A stretch of DNA of 64,000 bases from Liolophura sinensis. Lineage: Eukaryota > Mollusca > Polyplacophora > Chitonida > Chitonidae. Below are positions 15,301 through 27,300 of this stretch, piece after piece. A model generated the notes under the pieces. The model saw only the letters and a program-made list of their open reading frames with translations. It was not told the origin of the DNA and searched no databases. The stretch is taken from contig NC_088298.1 of NCBI RefSeq assembly GCF_032854445.1, positions 8,603,504-8,667,503 of the forward strand, in the 5' to 3' direction. Within the stretch, counting starts at the first letter, position 1, and the number at the start of each line of letters is the position of its first letter. A program made the translations under genes and the position numbers.

Positions 15301-18300
15301 AAGTACCCACCATACAAAATCATTTTCAAATACAAAGAAAAATACACACATGTATACAGATGTATATAACTAACTTTTTCAACTCTTTCATCTGAACTGT
15401 AATTTTTATGTTCTCTTTACATTGAACAGTCCAAGGAAATCTTCAAATACCTGTCAGTTTACTGTAGTGCGATATACTGGTGATAACTCCAAATACCTGT
15501 GTAGTTTGTTGAAGTGCAATATAGTGGTGATAACTCCAAATACCTGTTTAGTTTTTGAAGAGTGATACAGTGGTGATAACTCCAAATACCTCTGCAGTTT
15601 GTTGTAGTGTGATATACTGGTGATAACTCCAAATACCTGTGTAGTTTGGTGTAGTGGGATATACTGATGATAATCCAAAATATGTGTCAATTTGTTGTAG
15701 TGCAATATACTGGTGACAACTCCAAATACCTGTGTAGTTTGTTGTAGTGCACTATACTGGTGATAACTCCAAATACCTGTGTAGTTTGTTGTAGTGTGAT
15801 ATAATGGTGATAACTCCAAATACCTGTGTAGTTTGTTGTAGTGTGATATAGTGGTGATAACTCCAAATACCTGTGTAGTTTGTTGTAGTGTGATATAATG
15901 GTGATAACTCCAAATACCTGTGTAGTTTGTTGTAGTGCACTATACTGGTGATAACTCCAAATACCTGTGTAGTTTGTTGTAGTGCAATATACTGGTGATA
16001 ACTCCAAATACCTGTGTAGTTTGTTGCAGTGCAATATACTGGTGATAACTCCAAATACCTGTACAGTTTGTTGCAGTGCAATATACTGGTGATAACTCCA
16101 AATACCTGTGTAGTGTGTTTTAGTGCGATATACTGGTGATAACTCCAAATACCTGTGTAGTTTGTTGTAGTGCAATATACTGGTGATAACTCCAAATACC
16201 TGTGTAGTGTGTTGCAGTGCAATATACTGGTAATAAATCCAAATACCTGTGTAGTGTGTTTTAGTGCGATATACAGTGGTGATAACTCCAAATACCTGTG
16301 TAGTTTGTTGTAGTGTGATATAGTGGTGATAACTCCAAATACCTGTGTAGTTTGTTGTAGTGTGATATAGTGGTGATAACTCCAAATACCTGTGTAGTTT
16401 GATGTAGTGTGATATAGTGGTGATAACTCCAAATACCTGTGTAGTTTGTTGTAGTGTGATATACTGGTGATAACTCCAAATACCTGTGCAGTGTGTTGCA
16501 GTGCAATATACTGGTAATAAATCCAAATACCTGTGTAGTGTGTTTTAGTGCGATATACAGTGGTGATAACTCCAAATACCTGTGTAGTTTGTTGTAGTGT
16601 GATATAGTGGTGAGAACTCCAAATACCTGTGTAGTTTGTTGTAGTGTGATATAGTGGTGATAACTCCAAATACCTGTGTAGTTTGTTGTAGTGTGATATA
16701 CTGGTGATAACTCCAAATACCTGTGTAGTTTGTTGTAGTGCAATATACTGGTGACAACTCCAAATACCTGTGTAGTTTGTTGTAGTGTGATATAGTGGTG
16801 ATAACTCCAAATACCTGTGTAGTTTGTTGTAGTGTGATATAATGGTGATAACTCCAAATACCTGTGTAGTTTGTTGTAGTGTGATATAATGGTGATAACT
16901 CCAAATACCTGTGCAGTTTGTTGTAGTGCGATATAATGGTGATAACTCCAAATACCTGTGTAGTTTGTTGTAGTGTGATATAGTGGTGATAACTCCAATG
17001 CTCAGAGCACGCTGTGTCAAATGGTAACATTCTGTTAGAAAGTTGAAACGACCTTGAAGCGTCAAGGGTAACAGCCCAATCTCCTTTTCAATGCAGCCTT
17101 GTGGCACTGAAAACATAATTCACACAACAATCAGAAAATTAAGATATTATCTACAAAACATTTTACATATTTCTGATCGATGTGTTTCAAATTAGAACAT
17201 AGGTCTGTATACATGTATATCCTACCCTACACCATGAAGGGTTTTCCAAGTCAATAATCGAAGCCGAGGGCCTCCTTGGCCCGAGAGATAGGGTGCCAGC
17301 GCAAGAGCAATGACCCAGGGCCACCATGCGGATGCTGTGCATGCTCAGACTGGCTTCCCCTCCCGTCAGTTAAAGTATGGCAGCAATCTGTGGATGGTCA
17401 AGGGTTTCCCCGTGCTCTGCCCGGTTCACTACCCTCATAGTGCTAACCATCATCATATAAGTGAAATATTTTTGCGTATGACGTAAAACACAAGTCAAAG
17501 AAGTAAATTAATCCATAATCGCAAAACTAATTTCCAACAACAACCTTTTCAAAAGACTGTACATGTTGATGTAGTCTCAGACGAGACAACATACTACAAT
17601 TGTTTCCCAAATGATTAGAAAACTTTTCAATTTGGTTTCAAATTTATATACATGTACTATGTACATGTACATTTTCCAGACCTGCTAGCCACACCTAAAG
17701 GACGAAAGTTCAAAAAACTTTTACAACTCTGTGGTGAAGTCTTTATGTTTGGTGATTTTTCCTGCATCAGGGCTTCCCAGAAAACATTTCTCAGTTTGTG
17801 TGGAGAAATGATCTCAAAATACGTATAAAGCATGAAAAGGTAAACACGTGAGAAGATTGAAGAAATACAAGACCGGTTTTCTAACAAAGTACAGGAAGGT
17901 TTATTTACTTGAAACATTATGCATATTTGGTTTCAGCAAAATTTCTAAAACTACTGTGAATTTCAACATTGTGCTGGGCTTCTTAAAGACACAGTTCACA
18001 TAATACAAAATCCCCCTTCTCAATGTGAATTTTCTTCGAAATGCTAGGACTGACACTAGTTCAACTACATTAAACGTTGGGATCTATTTTCAACAATTTC
18101 TTGTAATAAAAAATTGTTGAAAATAGATCTCAACGTTTAATTTAAATGAACTAGGACTGACACGTTTATCTAAGAATATGCAAAATCCGCTCTAATGCGT
18201 GATGTCACCTGGCATGAATTTCATGCTGCTTCTTACCAATCTGTCCTCCAGCCAGACATGTTTCAAAGTCCAAATTCAGGCGACACGCTTCACTGGCCGG

Positions 18301-21300
18301 GTAGGTCATATCAACTTTCGCCAGGAGATCACTCGAGTATATGGCCGGCAAGAACAACTCAATCAAGACTGAGCAGAAGTTCAGCATATAACCTACCGGA
18401 TAAAATATTAGTCACTGTTATAATCAGACACAAGCTTTCTGTCACACTTCCCTTTTGTTTCAATACTTAACAGACTTAAAGAAGCTTTGAAAAGGAACTA
18501 AAAAACGAAGATTAGGCCACGGATATAAGCAAAAGGAAAACAGATATGAAAAAAATGAGAAAAAAACTTTCAGGCGATGAATATTAGGTTTCTTCATGCA
18601 TTTCCAGTCGAACTAGCAATACGAAATTTAGAGACACTTAAAATATTCGCCCAATCAAATCATCTAATTCTGAAATCAAATTGATACCATTTGATCGGTT
18701 TACCCACCGTCAGAGCAGCAAATCCCATTTTGAGCATCGGGGTCTGGTGACCAGCTGGTTCGCATATCATTAAATATGATCACAGCTGCTAACCAGGACA
18801 GTCCAGTTTCTCGAGAAACTTTTGCAGTCAGCACTTTCTTGACAGCTTTGAAGATGATATTTTGGCATCGGTGAAAAGCCTCTTGGATAACAGACTTGAA
18901 GATTGCGCAAAGAAAAATTGAAAGAAGTAAGATTATTAATATTTGAAATGTTAAATCTAATCCATATTACGTATTTATTACATCTATGTATACAAATATA
19001 TTTATTGCTGAATATCTACTTTCAGTACGCTTTTCGTGAAATCAATGCAGTGTTTCTTTTGTGAAGGGGGGAGGGGGGAGGAGGGGAGGGGCAGAAGGAG
19101 AAGCAAAACTGAATTAGGATATTATCATACTATAACCTCCTGTAATCTATTTAAATGTACAAAGCCCCTATATATCAGAAGAAAAACACTGAAATTCACC
19201 CGAAAACTCAACTGCAGGCTCGAATACAAACTACACCAAAGGTCCAAATCGCAGCCTGCGGCACCTGGTTCTCAAACAGTGGACTCCTGTCTGCTGTGCA
19301 TTATCTGGGTGATCTGAACATGGCAAACTACGAATCTTGTGGAGCAACTAATTACAAAGATTTCTTATTCGAGTTCAAAATACTGAAAAATCTTTTCTCA
19401 AGTTTATCTTCAGATTTTGAACAATATACATGTATATGTTTAGTATACTCAGACATCTTATCAAGCTGAAGCAATCATGGCTATCTGCTGTGACGGCAAT
19501 TGAAAAATAATTTCAATTTCGAAAATTTTCAAAAGTTTCCTTTCATGAACGATATTCACCCTTACTGCCTGAAACTCTGTTATAATGTTGATACATTTAC
19601 AAGAATATGTAGGTACTGTTCTGGCTATAGTTCACTGGTAAACTATGCCAAAGACACCAGACATGACACCCAGCTTTTTGCAGTAAACTGCACAGCAAAA
19701 TTTACAAACCGTACTCAATCATATTTCAATTTCACGACGGCGGTCAGCGCTAAGGTATGTTGAAACCTGACAGAGCCCGAGGGAAACTCTAGACCATCCA
19801 CAGGTTGCTGGCAGACCTTACCACATCCAATTAGAGAGGAAGCCAGAATGAGCTGGAATTCGCTGCAATCGCATTGGTGAGATCCTGGGTCAATGTGCTG
19901 TGCCAGCACGCTATACCCGCTATTCTATACAGGCCCATGCATCATGTTACAAAGTAAAGTAATGTAAAAAATAAAATACTAGCCGTATTTACTTCCACGG
20001 ATTCCATTTCCTTGATGTTAGTAAGACTTTACCTCATGTTATTCATGTGCCGGGTTTCCTGGTGATCAGGGAACCGCACTCAAGAAGGAATATTCTTGAG
20101 TACGGCGTTAAACATCAGTCAACTAAATAAATAAAGTGTTCAGGGGGCTTCTATCATAAAATCGCTGACAAGTTATATAAACTTCTCTACGTTTTCGTCC
20201 GAAACTTTGTTTATTGATATTTTCAAGTCGCAAATTGCCGCCCACGTGTAGGGACACACCCCTTCAGTCACGTCACTTGAAGAATTTCTTTTTCCTTTTC
20301 TATAAACATATAAAGCGCACACGCACCAAACGTACGGAATATACAGATTGCGCGCCTTCATGCTGATGACGTCATATAGTTTTTTTTCTTTTTTCATACG
20401 TTTGAACTGTATGTGGTACAAATTTCCTCCCGCACAACCCTGGTCAAAGCCACGACGTTACCCTTCGACAACAGTGTTGGGTCGCGTGAAAAATTCATTG
20501 AATATACGGTCCAATATATACAGTCGACGTCTCTAAATCTCTCTGTAGTACGCATTTGGCAGATGGGTCAGAATTCTTAGGTTGAGATAAATGTTATGTA
20601 CAATAATCTTTTTCTAGTACAGATTTATTTATATATTTATTTTACTGGAGTTCATTTTCTTACTAAAGAAAATTTCAATTACACATGTATGGCGGTAGCC
20701 AGTATTATAGTGAGTGAGTGCTTGGGGTTTAACGTCGTACTCAACAATTTTTCAGTCATATGACGACGACAGTATTATAGTGGTCGGAAGCCGGGAACAT
20801 TCTATTACAGACGTAGCTGTAGGGCTACTACTGTGGCATATACGCCCCTTCGATGAGATAAAAGTAGTCTTGAACATTTTAACAATATGGTTTTATGTAC
20901 ATTGCAAACATCTGACTTATTCATTACGGCCTCTTTGCCTACTGGCAAAAGAAGTCTTATCTTCAGAAGTAATACCGGACTGTATAATTATACCTGTTAC
21001 ATTGTGCATCTTTAATTCTTTTTCTCTTTCCGTTAATTTGTAATGTAGATTACTTAGTCTGAAATAGAGAACTGTTATTATACTGACCTCTAACTGCTTC
21101 ACATCTGATTCTGTCACCCTTGGGAAGCCTCGGATCTGTAGGAACGGGATAGCAGCCGGCGAGTTCTTTAGATTAGGGTCTCGGAGGCTTGCTCCGGCAG
21201 TCGTTATTGATAACAACGACCCAAAGATTGACTTGTTCTCAAAGAAGTTTCCCTGAAAATAAGAGAATAAGACAAGAAGCGAGTGAGGCATTGTTTAAGA

Positions 21301-24300
21301 TAGTGTGCCAACCCACTTCTAGGCCTGCAGGCAATTAATTCTAGACCAGAGACGTCTAATAAATTGCAATTAACATCACTGCATATTTTACCTTATTCTG
21401 CTTAATTCACGGTGCTGGGGGGTGGGGGTGGGGGGTAAATTGTTGTTATTTATGCATTTACATGAACAGTTAGAAGAAACCCTAACTGCATGAGGTAAAT
21501 TGACACCGGTTACGTATGAGGTTAAATTGAGGCCGGTTACGTATGACCATTTGCCAGCTATCAAACTTACGTCGCTGCTCTGGTCTTACTCTTTATGCTT
21601 TACATCTTTAATGGGAGACTTGACGACGAGCTACACAGAAGATCCCTAATCGCAGTAGAACACGACATTTTCTTTTGTGCCGTTGCAGTGCTGGTGTACT
21701 TCATATCTGTTTTATGTGCACACATACATAAATTAACGTGAGAAAATAAAAGAAAGAACACAAGAGTTCACGCCACTGAACCGTCTTGATACAGGCGGGA
21801 AGGGCGTTTTACGACGTCCCAATTATTTATTTATTTATCTATTTATTTACTTATCTGATTGGTGTTTAACGCCGTACTCAAGAATATTTCACTTATACGA
21901 AGGCGGCCAGCATTATGGTGGGTGGAAACCGGGCAGACCCCGGGGGAAACCCACGACCATCCGCAGGTTGCTGGAAGATCTTCCCACGTACGGCCGGAGA
22001 GGATGTACCCTGACAATATGACTGAACCTGAACACTGAACAAACTGTTACAAATCAAAAACAGCACCAGACCAAGCCCCGGGATCAGGAAGCGATGTTAG
22101 ACTTGAGTCAAAATTTCAAATCACTTTCAAATTGTTATTTTTTATCTAACAAGATCAAAATATTGCTTCACCTCTGAATAAATTCTGGATAAGTTATTGT
22201 AAAACAAATTTCACCTAAAAGAAAGGACAGAAAGGAGCTTGCCAAGTCTAATGATTGGAATTTTGACTTAAGTCTAAGATACCTTCGTGATCCCGAGGCC
22301 AAATGCTAAAACAAAAAAATGCTAGTGCTTGGTGGTCGTCAGGTAAAGCAAACTTAGACAGCGGTGCATACGCTGCAAGGAGAACGACAAGCACAAAATA
22401 TCTCACCAATGTGTCAGCAGCCTCCTTCACTTCCTCTTCCAGAACTGATTTGAGAGCATGACCGCACGCAGGCTGAAAAAAACAATTTTTTTTTCTTTGT
22501 CAGGGCAGAGTTTATAAGTTTCCAACCCTCAGAGATAAGAGAAACAGTAATATGAAATAAGCATTAGTTAGAAAGACCATTTATAAACCAGTATATGAAA
22601 ATGGCTTCACTAATTTATTTTAGCTCTTTTCACCTAATAAATACCGACAAATGTTTGAACTGTATGGTGAGATTCACGGATGTATGGGTCGAAACAGACA
22701 TTTGTATACCATCTATCAACCTAGATGGACGTTCCGGGTCAATTGTCGCAAAGCCAAAAAAATCAAAAAATTTATTTATTTATTTATTTGATTGGTGTTT
22801 TACGCCGTACTCAAGAATATTTCACTTATACGACGGCGGCCAGCATTATGGTGGGTGAAAACCGGGCACAGCCCTCAGGAAACCGACGACCTTCCGCAAG
22901 TTGCTGGAAGACCTTCCCACGTACGGCCGGAGAGGAAGCCAGCATGAGCTGGACTTGAACTCACAGCGACCGCATTGGTGAGAGACTCCTGGGTCATGGC
23001 GCTGCGCTAGCACGATAACCAACTTAGCCACAGAGGGAGCCCCCCCCCCCCTCCCCCTCCCCACATTTACAACTAAGACCACATTTACAACTAACTTTTC
23101 GCACTCTTTTGTTTCAAGTCTATGTGATTTTCACGTTTTCTCCACCAGACACTTTAAAAATTCCTAATCTGAAAATTGTACAAGTTCAATTTTGTTTCTT
23201 TTATTTATTTGATTGGTGTTGAATCTTACATTATACAAAAAATTGTATAAAATTGATATATTTATTTACTGATTGGTGTTTTGCGCCGTATATACTCCAG
23301 AATATTTCAATTATATGACGGCAGCCAGCATTACGCTGGGAGGAAATCCACGGCCGAATGTGGGAAGGTTTGCCCCTCAACCAGCAGATGGCCATGGGAA
23401 GCCAGTATGAGCGGGACTTGAACTCAAAGCGACCTCATTAGTGGGAGGCTTCTGGTTCTTTGTTCCTCGCTGGCACACTAACCACCAGATCATGTAGGTC
23501 CCCGGCTGGTTTTAAAGACACACCTTGAGTGTCAGTATGTGGTCATAAAAGCCCACCTTTGAACACTACACATTTCACTTCATTTAATGAAAATAAAGTG
23601 AAAATTAAATGTATTTTCAGATATAGATTTCATACTTCCAGATTTGTTCAAATGTACACTTAAAGCACTATACACATTAAATTATTCAACACTATAAAAC
23701 GACCTCATGAGCTAAATATTCACAAAAAACAAAGAAGTTAATCAAGCAATTTCCAAACAGAAATCTCCAATAGAGTGTTGACGTCATCGTAGCTCAATCA
23801 TCTTAAGACGTAAGTCAAAAATTCCAACACAGCTACAATTAAAACGTGTTGCTCTAGGAAGTTTACACTTTGTACACTAATTCTTTGAGGAACAATTTAC
23901 CAACCACAATTTCAGGTCTTCCTTGATCTGAATTTGGATAATCACTTGCAATTTATGACTCATTTCTCAGGTTGCTTGATAAATACGAGACTACATCTGT
24001 TTATGAATCGGCTAGCCCACAGTATATGTGTGCCACAATGGGTCTCAAGTTCAAGGCTCGCCACAATAGCGCTGAAATATTGCCGATGTGACGTTGAGCC
24101 ATAATCATTCATTCATTCCATCTGAAGGCTTTTCCACGTCTAAAAGGACTAGAAATTTAAAGGAAAAGAAAACATAAAAATGTTGCCAAAATCACACGAG
24201 AGGGCATGAAAACTTATTTGCAAATATGGTCTTTCATAATTTTTTTTTTTGTTTTTTTTCTTTCAAGCGAAAATGGAATTTGAAAATATTTTTGTATGGT

Positions 24301-27300
24301 GGGTATTTAGGGCCACCTCTTGGTGAACACGGTCTTTACATAATAACGTTTGTAGTAAGGGTCTGACACATGTACAATCAACTTACTTGAATGTAAATTT
24401 GTTGTTGATGTCAAAACACATGCCTTTAATCTGAATTATGATAATATTTATGAATATACAAAAACATAAATATGAAAATCAAATTGAACCATTTCTAGCT
24501 GAAAAGACCAAATTCTAGTGCAAATATATTTATTAATCATGTGTTACATCCTCATTTTAACATTATTACACAAAGTCAATATATACCAAGATGTGATACC
24601 AAATACCCACCGTACAAAAGTGATTGTTAAGTGTTTTTTTCTCTCTAAAGAATTACAAATTGAAAAAACTATTTACAACTATTCACATTTACAACTAACC
24701 TTTCGCACTGTTTCGTCTGATCTCTATGTGATTTTTTTGTTATGTCCACCACACTTTCCAAGGCTTTTAAATCCAACTACAAACCCTGCCTTCTACTCAA
24801 GCTTACTCCATGTTTACATTTTCTTTACTTTTAAGAAGCCGCCTACGAGCGCGCTAAGAGATTTCGGCTACGCAAACAGTGCTTAGCATAATATTTGCAG
24901 GTGATCACTTACCTTCTTACTGATGATGTGTAGCAGATTTGACAACATTCCTGGGCAAATTTGTTCAAAAGTGTATTAAGCCCAGTATTAACGTTAGTTG
25001 AGACTAAAGTGTCATTTTTAATACTTTTTATAGGATCAGACTGGTATTAATATTTAAGCCTGGCTTAACTTTTATACACGTGTGATCAACTGGGCCCAGA
25101 TCTCTAGCACATCATAATCGTTGAAATCTGACTGGTTAACAAACAAAGTTTAAACTAACATTTTCCACAAGAATTTCCAAGGCTTGCAAAGTAACCCCTT
25201 CTTGCGCAATGACATCATCCACTCTGAAATCAGAAAAGTTTAATTTGTTTTGGCGTTTCCTTGCTCGGTGTTTAAATGTTCGTATAATTAACTGATCAAA
25301 ATCTGATACCATACTCAATCTTTTTTCAATGATACCATTGGCCAAATCCAAGCCACATGGGGGGGGGGGCTGTTGCAAGACCTCAACAGAACAGAAATTG
25401 CTAAACGCAGGTAAAAAGAATCTGTGACGCCAGTGTGCGTTAGCTTAATCAATATGGTGCACAAAGTCAACCGTAAATCTTAATTTGTAATTTTTCTTTT
25501 TTTTTCACTGTTTATAAAATGTAAAAAAAACAACATCTTTGGAACCAGCACTAAATGGCTTTTAAATATTAAGTTTAAAATCATAAGAGCAAATCCTCAC
25601 CACTTACCGTGACACAGCTTTCAGTTGTCTTCCCGCAGCTTGCAGAAGACTTCTCAGCAACTTGTTGTTGTTGTTGTGTTGCAAAAGACGAGTTAACAAA
25701 TTCTCTGAGATGAAGACTCCGTTTGTTGCCCGCCCCGCAATACATGACAGCACTTTGGCAGTCTCCTGAAATACAAACAAGAGGTACACATACAAATATT
25801 TATTTATTCATTTATTTGATCGGTGTTTTACGCCGCACTCAAGAATATTTCACTTATACAACGGCGGCCCGCATTATGGTGGAAGGAAAACTAGGCACAG
25901 CCCTTCGGAAAAGCACGACCATCCGCATGTTGCTGATAAGCCTTCCCACGCACGACCGGACAGGCAGCCAGGAAGAGCTGGGTGTGAAGTGACAGGCTCC
26001 TGGGTCATTGTGCTACACTATGCCACGAAGGCCGCGCATATTCCACGTATATGACGGTCACATACACAAGGCTTACTAGGAGCAAGGTGTGCAGGTCATC
26101 AGAAAAACTACCTATTGGACTACCCATATATCTCAAATACGTCAAAAGTCACAAAGTCATAAGGCCACTCTAATTTTAATTGCTGGTATGCATAACAAAT
26201 CTTTTATCAATGTCGAAGTATGGATAAAAATATATGTTAAAAACCATCTAATTTACGGAAAATGTGGAGTATCTGTGGCAGTTTTCACTGCTGATGAAAT
26301 GTTTAATACATGATGAGAAAGACTTGAAAAACCTGAAAATCACAAAAAAACGTATTTAGTTGTTAAGTCATAAAACTTAAATTGTAAGTCGTATATCTGT
26401 AAGTGATAAATCTTTAGTTGTAGGGGATAAATCTTAAGTTGTAAGTCATAACTCTTACGTTGCAAGTCATAACTCTTGAGCTGTAAGTCATAACTTTTGA
26501 GCTGTAAGTCATAACTCTTAAATCATAAATGATAAGTACATGCACTTAAGTTATACTTACGTTTGACGACCCACCAAAGTAACCACTCCAAAGGTCTTCA
26601 TCAAACCCAGAATCCTCTTCTGATTTGCATAATTAACAGTTAGAGTTAGAATTTCTCAAATGGTATTGAAAACTACAAAATCATAAACACTAGTTTCATA
26701 AATAGTGGAAAACTGAAAAATCTGAAATACCAATTTATTTGTGTATCTTGAGTTTCAACATTTCCATGAAAATTAAATGGTAAATAACAATTCTGTCTTA
26801 GATTTCTAATGATCTTTGTAAAACTATACAAGTACAAATCTGCAACGATTGAGATGGAACCCAGGTAGCCACGAGGGGAGGCGACATCAATTTTATTTTG
26901 CTTGTGTGTCCCACCAGCGAGCGGACTTGAATGAAAAAAAATTGAATGAAACAAAAACTAAATATTCAACTTGATATTTTGTCCAATCTGCACGGATTTG
27001 CATTCTTTTTCTAAAATAGTCACCTGTGTTAAACAAAAACCATTGAATCCTGGCTTGATTTCAAACTTATCCTCCACTTTGGATTTGGGCCTGTATTTGT
27101 CAAACGTCTAAAAACATTAAGTCTAAAATTCAAACACAACCACAAATAAAATGCTTTGCTCTAGAAAGATTAAAATTTGTGCACTGATTCGTCACTGCAG
27201 AATAATGTACTTACCACAATTTGAGTAGTTTCCCTTTCTCAATTTGGCTTTTTAAGCACTTGAAAATTATGACTAAGTTTGATTGATAACACGGGCCCGG

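Noticed and set aside
15454-17116. Long minus-strand open frames of up to 454 codons with HTTTNYTGIWSYHHY-type repeats
   Set aside because: They are the 47-bp minisatellite read in three frames. Only the first 49 codons, up to the first donor, belong to exon A12.
17657-17917. 86-codon minus-strand frame between A11 and A12
   Set aside because: A11 joins A12 in phase, and the frame has no convincing acceptor-donor pair or E4-family similarity.
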